From contig CAIIXF020000010.1 in assembly GCA_903813345.2 (NCBI GenBank), positions 21,837,181-21,897,180 on the forward strand: a stretch of 60,000 nucleotides of DNA, in the 5' to 3' direction. A model generated the notes under the pieces. That model saw nothing but the letters and a program-made list of their open reading frames with translations. It had not been told where the DNA came from and ran no database searches. Made by a program: the position numbers and the translations under genes. Numbering within the stretch: position 1 is the first letter of the stretch; each line of letters begins with the position of its first letter. The stretch is from Owenia fusiformis. Lineage: Eukaryota; Annelida; Polychaeta; Sabellida; Oweniidae. Positions 34,201-49,200 of this stretch are shown piece by piece.

Positions 34201-37200
34201 ATCAAATTCATCACTTTTAGGTAATTTGAAATTATATGAATGGACGCATTATCTAGTGCATCCATGCATTGACATGTATTTACACATAGCATGTATTATC
34301 ACGCTCTTGTTATATCAGATTATGGTCAATAAGGGATGAGCATGAGAATATTTATAAATCTCAATATGCCTGTATCATAAATTACTAGCCCAGTATGCGC
34401 TTATGCATGATTCAGTATACATTAGGTAAGGAAGTAAGGATTTGAGGCCAGAGGCCCCATTCATATAGACATAGATGTGCGGTAACTGCAAGGAGATGTG
34501 GCGGGCCAAAAATGTTTGTGATGGCTTCATGAATTGGACCTCTGGTTGAACCTTGGATATAATATAATGTGGTTTCTAGTTGAATTCTTATTCTTCTTCA
34601 AGGTATAAACAAGGCATGAACATGTCGCTACCTGTCATTTGTTACAGACACCAACTGCCCAACGCCATTTGTTACAGATGCCGACTGCCAAACAACAACT
34701 GACAAACACCATCCACCAAAAAAAGTTTGAGACAATAATAATATGTCACTCCTGGTGGGGATATAAAAATGTTTTGCCAATATGTGAAAATAATTCAAGC
34801 AGAAGATTCTGTGAATCATGGCTGATTCAATAGACTAATTTCTTGTATACTAGCCTTTTTATGAAACCCCCATGACACTCCAATGAATAACATACCCAAG
34901 GTTGTTTTCCATAGTCTGACTTGTGGGCACTCCAATATGTTCCATCATTCTCTACCAACCTCATGCTGTCTATAATATGCTCTGATGTGACTATATCTGA
35001 GAGGCAGGCAAGCTTAGAGGTTTCACTCATGTTCTGGAAATGTATGCAAGTTGATATATTTTGAGTGTGACATTCATAATTGAATGTTACATTGTGAGGA
35101 TATTGATACCACAATTTAATACTGTTTTTTACTAATCATTATCTTTTATCAACATTATTCTTGCATTTTACTTGCAAAATATAGAAACCTCACACAAAAA
35201 GGGAATTCTTCAAGCATGGTTCAGAGAGGTCAACAATGCTATCCAATTATGAATTGCACTAGAGAACCACTTCTATTTCCATTTTGACATTACTTAGCTC
35301 ATTTCTTAGAAAATCTGATTACACCAACCTAGTTTTATTTGAATGTAAAAAATGAAAAAATGATGGGTCTGACCTACCATAGTTTTCTGAAAGATGCAGT
35401 CATGTTGTATAAACTCTAGGATTCTGTTCCTAATAGGAGGGTTCTCATCATTCATACAATCTCCCATTGATGTAATCTTCAGAACCTTTCGTAGAATTGC
35501 ATCAATTCGGATCCTGTAGAAAAATACTACAATGATTTATCTTCCCTGCACAAGGTTCATGTCAACTTACTTTTAATTCTTAATACATAGTTTAAACTAA
35601 ATGACAAAATCAAAACACAACCAAAAAACGAAATCATAATCAATCTATACATATCTTTACATACAAATCATATGCTGGAAATAAAAATCAACTTTATAGA
35701 AAGAAACAGTAACATCAATTTCAATTATTGAATTTCAATGAACATTTTTCAAAATTGTGAATGATAGCCGCCTGTAATATTAGAGACAACACTTATTAAC
35801 TTACCATTTATATTTAGGATGAAACTTTTTCTTCAGTGATTCAAATATTTCAACTGCAGTTTGAAATGCTGGGAAAGTGAAGTTATACTGCAAGGCAAGA
35901 TTGATGCATAATGAATCTTTCTGTTTGGATATCTGGAATTAAATAATGATAAATGTAATGTAAATACCATTTGGCAACAGTACATTTTATGTAACTATGT
36001 TTGTTTCATTGTACCAACTGTTTAATGTTTAATAAAAAGTAAGACTGAAAATATGTCCGATAGTGATATTATTAAATACATACACTGTAGTTAACTGATT
36101 ATTTTTGATGAACATTAATAGGCCTATAGTGATTACAGTTTAAAAAAATATGAATTGTCTTTTAATAAAATTTCTAGATGACAACAAAGAATACCAGGTA
36201 TAAGATCACATCAATTGAATTGAATTTCAACCAAGTCAAGCCAGAAATGGGTACAGTAAAACCTCTCTAAATCAAAAACTCTTGTGAACATGTAAAGTAA
36301 ATGTACTTGAAGGTATCATGCCAACAATGACCAATCAAAAATGATTCACACTCTGGCATGTTTACTGAGAGGGGTTCAATGAAAGAGGTGTTCAATATAT
36401 AGAGATTTCATGTATACAATAATAGAATATTACACTATCATCTATGTGCCTCTTCCTAGAGCTACTGCTACTACTAATGTGGACTTTGATACAACTCTGG
36501 AGGCAGCAGTGAAGCTGTATCTTTGGAGCCTGAAATGACAACACAGAAGATACATTATATCACAAAATCAGATTTTTTGCAAGTGACTTATTTTCAACAA
36601 AAGGCAAAATCCAGGAAATTGCATTAAAATGTTTTAATTTTTTCAACATTTGAATGGAGGATGGCTGGGGTGATTCATGAATAAAATTCTATTTATTTCT
36701 CTGGATATCATAATTTAGTGACTTATGGTAATATACTTCCAACCTTTGATGATCCTCTATGATGGCAATTAAACACAGTAATCTTTGCCCCTAGGGCCAT
36801 GCCACAGGGACGCTCAATCATCCAAGAATACAACCTAAAACAGTGACAATGCATAATTATGACATGGTAGGTTTCCAAGTATATTAATAGCCTTGAGATA
36901 CCTACGTATTGACATCCATGTTATTGGGGATATTCATCAAAACAACTCCTAATGTGAAAACTTTTAGCTTGCCCTAGAAGGATCGAATGTACAGTAAAAC
37001 CTGTATATCATATCTCTAATCTGAAAACCTCTCGATGTAAAGTCAGTCTATAAGACATCTACAAGGGTTGTTCAAAAGGTCTTACACAAGTATTTATGAA
37101 ACTAATCAACCAATCTTGTTCATAATTGGAAAGTATGTGCCCCCACTTCATTCCTTTACACTCTCAAGGTTTCGTGTATTTACTACATTTTAAAACTAAA

Positions 37201-40200
37201 TATGAATTCAAATATTAATGCTGCCAATCCAAACAGTTACGGATGGTGCCAGTGGAGTTTGGATTAGCTAGGTTTTACAGTAGTTTTAAACAGTACACAC
37301 ATACCTGATTTTGTTGTCCAAATCATAGATTCCATGATGTTCTAATGAACAGCTGCTGATTGTGCCCTATAATAGGAACATGTAGATTTATAATTTAACA
37401 TTGAAATGCTATAAATGCATGTAGTATAAACATATTTGATATATTTGAATATTGAACAACTCTTTTGTTTATATATTCCTTCCACTAATTATTCGTTCCT
37501 GACCCTAGGCGTGAGAAAGTACAAAATTGATTACATTTTTCTGCAACTTTTTAAAGCCTGCATGGAAACACAATCCCATATTCTCCAACTGGGCAAGCAT
37601 GAAAAACCTTTCTTCTTCTAACATTTTGGATCAACCCCTGTACATGTTAGAGCTTAACTTTGTTCAGCCTAGACAACAAATACTAATATGCTGACTGTTA
37701 ATGTAGCATGTGAAAATGAAAATATATTGACAACTGCTCTGACACAATCATGAAAAGAGAATAACACAACAGCTATACCTCATATGAATACATCTTCTGA
37801 CTATCTTCACTAAAGGAGTCTGGGGTATCAGATGCAAGGACATCTAAGTCTAACTGTCCATCATGTTCCTGCATACCACAATGCTTCTCACACCAGCTCT
37901 AAACATAGACACACACACATTACAGCACACATTACAGACAAAAATAACATACCTCAATAAATTCCTGATAATATTTGTCTTTTTTGGTGCAGGCGCAAAT
38001 TACATGATACAGTATATTGAAATGTTCGGACAAAATTCTGTGTCTTAAACTTATTTCAACCTTCAACACTATGTAAAATCCCATGATTAATACAGAATCA
38101 TAAACCTATTAAACATACATATCAGTTGTTTTAATTCGTTTTAACCTGTTATCATAGGTTTATGTATAAGACATAATTATAACAATGAATTATACGGACT
38201 TTTTTGGAGTTTCTCCTCTGATACTTGTATAATTTGTTTTAATTTGTTATCAGCTGTTATCAGCTGTTATATTCCATCTGGTTCAACTGGGAAAAACATA
38301 TTATACTGGATGATACATTTCTCTGCTCTTGCGTATAATTTGTTTACATTAGGTTACATGTTGTTGACACAACGTGTTGACACTATCTTGTTGACATAGA
38401 CATATTGATTGTTTTAATAAAAGCGGGTATTGATAAATTAAGTTTTGACATTTGAAAGTTGTAATGAATTAATATAAATGATTTTTCAAAATAAGTCACC
38501 AGAAGTGATTAGTGCAGCAGTTGAAAGATATATTTTAGTTTTAGCATTTATAACGTGCTTGCAAAAACACGGGCGCCCATTTAGATTATTAGCGGTTTTA
38601 TTATAATATTTGATTGCTTCAATGCGCTCCATGAAAGAAAAATGTGGGCACTTTATTAATTGAAATCAATATGTCTTAATATTAAAGCTACATTGTTAAC
38701 GGAGACAACGTAAGACTGCGACATTTTAACCCATTTCAAAATTCGGTGTTTTTATTTTCCATAACGGCTACTAGTATTTGTGTGCCATAGTTATCTCAGC
38801 TTTCGGGAATCACGGTTATCGTGATTTAAGGGCAGTTATAAAAATATACAAGGCGATGGTTCAAAATGGACAATTTTCAAAACTGCTTAACTTCATGTTT
38901 TTAAAGAATGCTTGCCCGGCGAGGGGTTTGCTATTGCGAGAGAACAAAAACATTGAATTAGGATTTTTCCTAATACGTAATCATTAATACTTAATCATTA
39001 ATCAACAACTTTTTAAACCGTCTCTCTGATTAAACATCATGCCAATTAATACCACGATTGTGTTGACAGGATTAAATGCGATATCTATGGAATAATAATT
39101 TAATGAACTCAATAGTCTAAATGATAAATAAGTTCATAATTTAGTCCCCGGGATTTAGTCTTGGCTGACTAGTCTTGTATCATCAGAGTTGGATTACAAA
39201 TACCTCCCTAAATCAAATATTTATAATTGTTTTTATGTCTCTGATCCAACCACTAAAGTTTAAAAGGAAGACTATAGTGTCCCGTGAATTCATTATAATT
39301 ATCTTAGACAATAGTGAAGCGGTACAATCGTGGGAGTGTTAATTAATCGGAATGCAAGTTTGATACATACAAAATAACTCCTTTGGATCAAATATTTACA
39401 GTCTCCATTCAAGCACTAAATATCAAAAGAAAGATTTCAGTACCCCTTAACTTCGCTCCCGGACTTCACTATTCACCACCTCCCCTCCCCCTTCCCCAAT
39501 TATCTTTTATGACCCCAGATTGTTCGTTTCTGTGCCCCCCCCCTGTCCATGGCAAGTAAGTAATCTATGTGTATATCGGCTCCCTCCCAATGGTGGGCAA
39601 AACCAGATGCAGGCATAGACATTGACAAGGTGAGGGGATTAAAAATAAAAATAGTTTTGTTTTAGGATCTGACTGAAATATTTTGGCACTGTTCAACGAA
39701 GCGGTTTAAGGAATTAGAGGCAGAAATAATTCCTAGATGACCTGTCTTTACTGTAATCAAGATGCTACCTAACCGTAGTTTTAAAAGTTATTTATCTTTT
39801 GTGATAATCTAATACTACTTATAGATTGGTTTTCCAAATGTAAGACCCCGTATAAGACCCTTGTCTCTGATTGTGAAACATGTGTATGCATCAAATCCGA
39901 GGAATATTACATTATGTGAAACAATTCCAAAATGTTTTGTCTTCAACTCAATCAAATAGCAATATATTTCAACATGTGGAAATTGTTTATTAACGTAATG
40001 TCGGGCACTATAGGTGAACGGGTTTTCAGTTTTGCTCTTTTTTGTCACACTTAAATTGTGTGCTTTATTTATTTGGAATTTGAATTTGAAAGGGTGAATT
40101 CACATCCAATAAAGCTTATAGTATCATTTATTAACAGATGCATCGAGGTAGAGCCACCGTTCAAAAGACATAAACATAACTCTGTCGAGTGCAATAAATC

Positions 40201-43200
40201 CATGCATATCCATTCGTAGCAATCATACGGCCAGACCAGGGGAACACAGTTACCCTTCGCATTCTTACATTGTCCGCATGTCAACCATACGGCGACTGCA
40301 CGGTCAGCCTGCCTTTCGCACCTCTCATACACGTGAACAAATTCTAAGATCATATTAATTACCATTGATTCCTCGTTTTCAATCCCTGGTTTTCAAAGCC
40401 CGTTAGATGTTAATGAATGGAGATTTTTAAATGTGCTTTCATTAAACAGCCAGGAAAAATAAACTATTTTTCATTTCCCAGGAATCACATAATCCGTCAA
40501 AATTCATTTAATTTAAAATGCATCTAATATATTACATGTATACAATCAGACAGACTGGCTATTCTAATCCGTTATGAAAAGCCATTTGTTTTTTCCTCTA
40601 CAGGATGTTTCTGCGGAAGTTAATTTGTTTATCTTAGTGTTTAGAGGCAATGTCCTTTGATGCTTTCGTGAAATAAATGAACTCTGTGATGGACTACAAT
40701 TGTATATTTTCTACAGGAACAGTTACCCGAAGTAGACACTGTTACATTATTTTCATTTTAGGTCTCTCTAATTAGTTGCATTGCAGAAGTCTAATATTAT
40801 TCTCTCCTGTGCCGAAGGTACATGTACTTATACCCGTAGCCAAGGGGGGGGGGTGTTCAAGGAGTCCAGCTCAACAGAATTCGAATTGAATACAAAATAA
40901 ATTCATAACATATAAATATATAAATACATAATGTCTATCCAAGTCTTCTTGCATTTTCTGAACTTCAAATGCGCCTTTTGATGTGTGATAACAAAATACT
41001 AAATAAATACTTAAAGTCCCCGTCTAAAGTTTGAAAATATTTTTTTATCATTCATTTACTATTTGTCAGGACTTAAAAAGTGATTTTAGAGATTTTTGAA
41101 CAAAAAAAAATTTTGAAAAAAAAGTTGTGAGCATTTCATTTCTCAAATATTCAAATTTCCCGCCATTTTTCAAAAAAAGTTGACATTTCTTAATCATCAA
41201 ATATTTCTTAATGCATTTCAAAAAAGATTATCTTTTTAACACCAATGCAAAGGTTGAACAAAGGACACACTATTTCAATAATGAAATGCCATATGTAATG
41301 GGCCACTTCAATGTTTTAGCATATCAAAAATATTTTGAAACATTAGTGATGTCACTAAGGTACCAAAAACTTTTTGAAAAAAATTGAAATTTTTTTTTCG
41401 ATGTCAATCTTTTCTAAATATGTTAGACTTTCATAAAAACCAATGTTGATTGTCTAACCAGGTTAAAAGGAAGAATAAATTATGTTTTAGATATCATTGT
41501 ACCATTGGTTTCTATGAGAACTAAAATTTTGAAATGCATTTTTCTCAGAACCATTTTCATGCACTGATAAGTTCATTTCTCGCTTATTTATGAACCGATT
41601 TTCTTAATTTTTTCGGCAAAAAACATGGGAGGATGAATGCTATGCCTTGGTATGAATTGTGGCTAATTAGAAGATATGAGTGACCTCTAAAAGTTGGTTT
41701 TAAATAAATTCACAAATTTTGGAACAAAAAGTCTATCAAAAACCACTTTTTGAAATTAAAAAAAAAAGTTTCACATATCACACTTTGATAACATTGGGTA
41801 AGACTACAATATAAGCCAAAGTGGTTTAAACTTTATATGGGGCCTTTAATGTTACTCCAGCTTGTTTTTATAGTAATTTGGCAATTAAACATGCATAAAG
41901 AGATAGCAATGTGTGTACTGTGTACAACCCGAATCCTCTCCTGATCAGGTCACGTTTTATATGTCTCTGATGTAATAACTGCCCTGTCAACCCTCACGCA
42001 TTAGGCGTGATTGTTACGCATTTGCTGGAAAAATAGAAATCACGCATCAATTTAGCGTGTATGATCAAATATCACGCAAATCACGGATTTTGTTGAAGTT
42101 TTTTAAAATCGTTTTTGTGAAATGCCGACACGGTAAAATACCGCACGGCAAATAAAAGTGAACGCATTCCGTTCGGTCTTTGCACGCGATTGCCGTTTAT
42201 GTCACACATTTGGTACAAAATATGTGTATATATCACGCATTTGTTTCGAAAATATTCACACCTACCTAATTGATTGAAATCATTCAAATCAAAGTTGGCA
42301 TTCGAGAACAAAAATGTGTCCAGTCAAAAATAGATTTCTAATGTTTGATTTTGAGTAGTTGTATTTATTGATCCTTGTTTTTCAATCTACAGATGGTTCA
42401 CTGAATTTCGAAGTAAACAGAAAATAATACACATTTCCTTGGTTCCCATGATACTGCCTATAACCCAGGCCCGTAGCCAGGATTTGCCAAGGGGGGGGGG
42501 CAGTTTTCAAAAATGTCTAGGGGTTCACATTTGACAATTTTGGTCCAAATATGGCTAAAATCACACGAGAAATGCTCAAAATGGTGAAAAACTGCATGAT
42601 TTTGAAAGAATCTTTGGCCAGGGGGGTTCGCCCGAACCCCGCGAACCCCTCCCCTGGCTACGGGCCTGCCTATAACCTATAATACTCATTTATTAAAACA
42701 TATATATTTTATATGTCTCTGCTCAAACTAAGTCAACTCCGATTTCAGTTCTTAATTCTTCACTTGGAACGATATAGCCAACATGATACAACATGAATTT
42801 GGATTAATTATACATATATAAAGCCTATTGTTATCAAAACCCATAAATCCTCACCATATAAATATAGTTTTATTAATGACCAAAAAACAGATATCAGGGG
42901 CGTAGCCAGCTTTCAGTCTCAGGGTTTTATTTATATTGCTAAGGGGGGGGGGTGCGATCGCACCCATCACAACCCCCCCTGGATACCCCCACGGATATGT
43001 TGGCAACTTCCGCGTTTACCCCCCCCCCCCCTAATCATTTTTGCGCCCCCTCTAAATATCAGACCAATTAGGCGATAAGGCATTGATCAGGATACGATAT
43101 GCTAGAGGGGTTATAATATTTATTTCTGTTTTCAAATGAAATAATTTCACCCTTGCCCGATTGGCTTGTAGATAATACACGAATCAAATAGCATGGAGAT

Positions 43201-46200
43201 CAGATAATTAGATTGATTCGTTTTTTCGCAATCAGATGAATTAACTTATTGTTTTCTCTGATTAAAAGGCGGTTTGAAGCTTTTACAGGATTTGTAAATT
43301 CGCAATCAGACTGGCTTATTTTAATATTTAGTCAGTGCATGGGCTCTATCAGATGGGTATGCAACGAGCCATTGGCGCCGTGTTAAATGGTGGCCTCGGC
43401 TTGGCGAAGAACCGGAAGTTGACGCAACGGGGAAAAAATAATGTCCGAAGTTGAAGCCTCGTAGATTCTACTCTTATTTCCGCAATGAAACCCAACTAAC
43501 CTTCACAAATATTGGTAAGACATTTGACATTTACTTCATTTTAGTGTAGAACTTGTTTAATAGGCATCAAATTGCCTAAATTGGTCACGATATTGATTTA
43601 CATTGTGAAAATCCAAATCCGCCATTATTTTTTTTGCTTGTCAATTTTCTTCATTTCAGCACTGACTTTCAGGACTTTGAACCTATTCATGACACCTTTG
43701 AGAACACATTTATTCACTAAGTTAGGCTAATATGTTGAGTCATCGTTGTTTTTGAAAAAAACGTAACAAAAGTACACCCCTTTTTGTATCCAATTTTCAA
43801 TCCACTGTGGCTATATTTACCAAATTTTCTCATTTTGTCAAGTTGTTCAGTTTTGATATGAAACATGACTGGTAAAAAGTGTATACACCATTGTAAAGCC
43901 CAATTTGTCTCCTATCTGATGATGTGACTGTTACTTGGGGAAAAGTAGTATATAATCTGTAATGGCTTGTTAAAAATGAGACAAAATGCCATTTCGGTCC
44001 ATGTGAAACATGAAGCGACGAATGCATTTTCTGACTTTTGTCAAGTTGTTCAGTTTTGATATGAAACATGACTGGTATAAAGTGTATACACCATTGTAAA
44101 GCCCAATTTGTCTCCTATCTGATGATGTGACTGTTACTTGGGGAAAAGTAGTATATAATCTGTAATGGCTTGTTAAAAATGAGACAAAATACCATTTCGG
44201 TCCATGTGAAACATGAAGCGACGAATGAATTTTCTGACTTTTGTCAAGTTGTTCAGTTTTGATATGAAGCATGACTGGTATAAAGTTTATACACCATTAT
44301 AATGCCCAATTTGTCTCCTATCTGATGATGTGACTATTACTTGGGGAAAAGTAGTATATTTTCTGTAATGGCTTGTTAAAAATGACACAAAATACCATTT
44401 CGGTCCATGTGAAACCTGTAGCGATGAATGAATTTTCTAACTTTTGTCAAGTTGTTCAGTTTAAATGAGAAACATGACTGGTATGAAGTTAATACACCAT
44501 TTCAAAGCCCTGTTTGTCTCATATCTGATGATCTTACTCTAATCTGGGAGAAATTAGTATATTTTCTGAAATGGCTTGTTAAAAATGACACAAAATGCCA
44601 TTTCCATCTCCGTTGGAACTGTCACAATGACTACATTTTCTCATTTTGTCAAATTATTCAGTTTTGATATGTAACATGACTGGTATAAAGTTTATACACC
44701 ATTATAAAGCCCAATTTGTCTCCTATCTGATGATATGACTGTTACTTGGGGAAAAGTAGTATATTTTCTGAATTGGCTTGTTAAGAATGACACAAAATAC
44801 CATTTCGGTCCATGTGAAACCTGTAGCGACGAATGAATTTTCTGACTTTTGTCAAAATGTTCAGTTTAAATGAGAAACATGACTGGTATGAAGTTAATAC
44901 ACCATTCCAAAGCCCTGTTTGTCTCCTATCTGATGATCTTACTCTAATCTTGAAGAAATTAGGATATTTTCTGAAATGGCTTGTTAAAAATGACACAAAA
45001 TGCCACTTCCATCTCCGTGGGAACTGTCACAATGACTACATTTTCTCATTTTGTCAAATTGTTCAGTTTTGATATGAAACATGACTGTTATAAAGTTTAT
45101 ACACCATTAGAAAGCCCAATTTCTCTCCTATCTGATGATGTGACTGTTACTTGGGGAAAAGTAGTATATTTTCTGAAATGGCTTGTTAAAAATGACACAA
45201 AATGCCATTTCGGTCCATGTGAAATCTGTAGCGACAACTGAATTTTCTGACTTTTGTCAAATTGTTCAGTTTAAATGGGAAACATGACTGGTATAAAGTT
45301 TATACACCATTTTAAAGCCCTAATTGTGCCCTATCTGATGATGTGACTGTTACTTGGGGGAAAGAAGTAAATTTTCTGAACTGGCTTGTGAAAATGACAC
45401 AAAATCCCATTTCCATATATGTGAAAACTGTCGCGACGACTACATTTTTTGACTTTTTCAATTTGTTCCATTTTTAATAGTCAACATGACTGGTAGCAAG
45501 TTTATACACCATTTTAAAGTCATCTTTGTCTCCTATCTGATGATCTTACTCTTATTTGAGAGAAATTAGTAAATTTTCTGAATTGGCTTGTTAAAAATGA
45601 CACAAATCCCATTTCAGCCAACGTGAAACCTGTCTTGATGACTAATTTTAATGACTTTTGTCAAATTGATCTGTTTTAATAGGAGACATGACTGGTATAT
45701 AGTTTATAAACCCTTTTAAAGCCCTCTTTGTCCCTTATCTGATGATGTTACTCTTATTCATGTTATTTGGGAGAAATTAGTTTATTTTCTGTGACTTGTA
45801 AAAATGACACAATTGTATAGTGTGTAATTGATATAGAAAATGAGCTTGTATGTATTTTCTTATACTAATGCTGTAATGAAACTTATTTTTTCAGTAATGA
45901 TTGCATCTTTGAAAGTTGGATGAGACTGCTACAGGGGAATGCCCATATTTTAGAGCTGCATCTTGCAGTCCTGGTCTGCTATAATTAGGTACATTTCTAA
46001 GTAGTCTAGTTCTACATGTATAACTTCAAACTGAAATGGCATTTCTTGGAATCCTGAGTCTTATAATGCCTAAAAACAGTAATATAATATAAAGAACTAG
46101 TAAAGTGGTGATCACAAGGAATTACCACAGTATTGTTTTTAAACAGAAAGTAACAGGAACATCCTTTAAAAGAACACAAAAATCATGAATTGCATGATAT

Positions 46201-49200
46201 TGAATAAGATGAACAAAAAATTGGAGATGTTTTTCTTTAATTTTCTTAAACCCTGCATAACGTTAATGCTGTTAAATTGTTTTCAGGTCACAGCACATTC
46301 TGCACTCATTCCTATCAGCTTCATATCAGCATCTACCTGAAACACATAGGATGTTTGTGGATTAAAAACATGTCACCAAGAATCTTATACTACTGTACTA
46401 GGACTTCAAAACAACATTATTTAAAAATGTGATAGATCTTGTCAAAACGATAGTATCTTAATTACATTGAGTATAAACTGATAAAGACAGCCTAAGCAAA
46501 TGTGCTTTTTACATTATACAGGGACTTAAATTAAGCCACCTCAACAAGGTACAAGATTTGATGCTACCCACCTTGCACCTCACAGTGTGATCTTTGTGTA
46601 GTATCAGTTGTATTTGATGACAATTGTAGTCTTAAAATGAAATAAATGATTGATGATTTCTCTGATAAGTACATGTCTTGTGTCAGTGCTATCCAGTGAG
46701 CCTTTTATAGCATTACTTGGCCTCCTTTTTAGATTAAAAGACCAAATTATCAAAAGATTGGCATTAAATTTAAAAAAATTTGGGCCCAAATATCACAGAT
46801 TGAAGTGGTGCATGGTTGTCTTCAAAATTATTTATCCCAAAGCAGGTCCATAGCCAGGATTTGCCAGGGGGTTCATTTTTTGAATAATTCAATCCAGGGG
46901 GGTTCACTTTTGAGAATTTTGGCCCAAAAATGCCCAGAATTACTTAAAAAGTGCTTAGAATGTTGAAAAACTGCATGAATTTGAAGCCGGGGGGGGGGGT
47001 GACACTAAATGTGGACACTGGCCAGGCAAGGGGAAGGGGTCGAACTCCCCCCCCCCCGCCGAAAATTATTGCAAATTCATGCACTTTTTCACCACTTTGA
47101 GCACTTTTCAAGTTAATAGTCCAAAATTGTCAATAGGGTACCCCCTGGAACACTTAGAAAGTGAACCCCCTCCTCTTAACAAAGCAAAGCCCGCAACCCG
47201 TTGATGAGATATTGGGTAAACTTTTATCATGGTCAGCTATGGGAATCACATCCCCAGTTTCCAACCTGTCCAATTCATCAATTCCCGGGAAAATACGTCA
47301 TAACGCACTAGACGAAAATGCGAATAATGAATATCGTAATATCGTGAAAACAAACTGACGGCAATCGAAAATTCCGCTCGATAATGTACGTGATTTACCA
47401 TATTCTATGGCCACTGAGTGCAAGAATTGGCTAGAGACTCGAGTAATACGTGATTATGTTTTTTAGCATAAATATTATCGTCATAAGTTATTAAACTTAA
47501 TGATTTATAACAATAACATGATTGTTGTGGACTTAGGCCTGTTTTTGTGTTTTTCTTTCGCTTTGACATTATTTGAAAGCTAGAATTCGCAATAAATGTT
47601 GCTAAAATTAGAAGAATTAATTTTTCTTGGATTTGCGATTTTTCGTGATCTGCGCATGCGCAAGATAGGTGGCGCAATAGTACTAATCTCCATTTTGAAG
47701 ATTTTTGAAGAGCTCCTACAGCCATTCCGCGGCCACCATTCTATCCGTTTCACACCCAGGTGGTAGAGCCCATGGTCAGTGCAAGAGGAGGGGACTATAA
47801 TGTAGAAAATCGTTTTGATTTAGACACTAACTGAAATAATTTATCACAATAAATTGTTAAATACGGAAACAGAGACCGGTTTAAAAATGAAAAGAGAGGC
47901 AAAAAACTCTATTCATACAATGTAATTAAAACCCGGGAATTAAAAGCAATTTTAGACTGTTAGATCTTCTGTAATCAAGGTGATGTTGGTACACTTCCAC
48001 CGTTAGAAAAACAAAGACTAAGACAAAGACTATATAGCAATTAATCCTTTTGTAATCATTAAATGTTAATTGTAGATTCTTATTATTTCGTTGGACAATG
48101 TTCAGACTTCTGACCAAGATTTATTCATTTATGTTTGTATTTAAAAAATAATATTTCAATCAGACATACGTTCTAATGAGTTAGAAAAATACATTTGTCC
48201 ATCACCTCTCAAGAAGTTTTCAAAAGTAATCAAGTCGATTTGTTTATTTTAGTGTTTAGCATTGTTTTTCATAACTTGACGCTTCCATGAACAGAATGAC
48301 TTTGAAATGAGTATTTATAATTTTAGCTTTTTTACGACATGCTTATTGTATATTTCTATATGAACGTTGTAGTTATGTGATGTAACATCGCCCCCCCCCC
48401 AAATTACAGGTATACAACTTTTGGTCGGAATACTTTAACTTGCGATTAAAAGCAATTTTAGACTGTTAGATGATCTTTTATGTAATCTAGGTGATGTTGG
48501 TAGACTTCCGCAGTTAAGAAAACAAAGACTAAGACAAAGAGAACTATAAAGCAATTAATCCTTTTGTTATCACTAAATGTTAGATTCTTTATTGGACAAT
48601 ATTTTGACTTCTGTCTCCGATTGTTATGCAGATATTTGTATATAATCATGTGAACAACATATTACGTGGAAATTCCCATATTCATTCTCATAATGTCTTA
48701 TAGCTATTTCTAAAATGACATGCATGTAAGCCTAAATAACACGTGGACGTAATATTGCAGAACTGAGCGAAAAGAAAGGTTGAACACATCAGATTAAGAT
48801 ATTTTATTTTTTAAATGCACAAAGGGCAACAGTTGAAGAGCAAAAATTAAAGGCGTTGTGAAATAGATCGTGCTTTTGTATGATCCCCTTCTATAGTGCC
48901 CTACCCTTTGCATTCGTTCGACTTCACTTCTTAAAAGAGAGTTTCGTCTTCTCGTAGTATATAACTAGACTCTGCACGTAGCGTAATAGTGCCCCTATTA
49001 GCCATGTACAGGGGCGTAGCCAACTTTCAGTCGGGGGTTGGAGGGGGGTGCGATTGCCAAAAAAAACAATATCGGATTTCAGTCTGAGACAAATGGTCAA
49101 ACATGAGTTTCAAAAAACTTCTAGAATTACCTTATGTAAATATTTACGTTAGCTTGTTTAATTAAGGTCTGACGTTATGAAAACAAAGTGCCATTAATTT

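Noticed and set aside
43830-45241. Several 70-100-aa frames on both strands resembling each other
   Set aside because: They are translations of the ~203-bp satellite units.
47405-47725. 106-aa minus-strand frame starting in a GC-richer patch
   Set aside because: Not in phase with neighbouring CTC1 exons and located inside the CACTA element; no domain.
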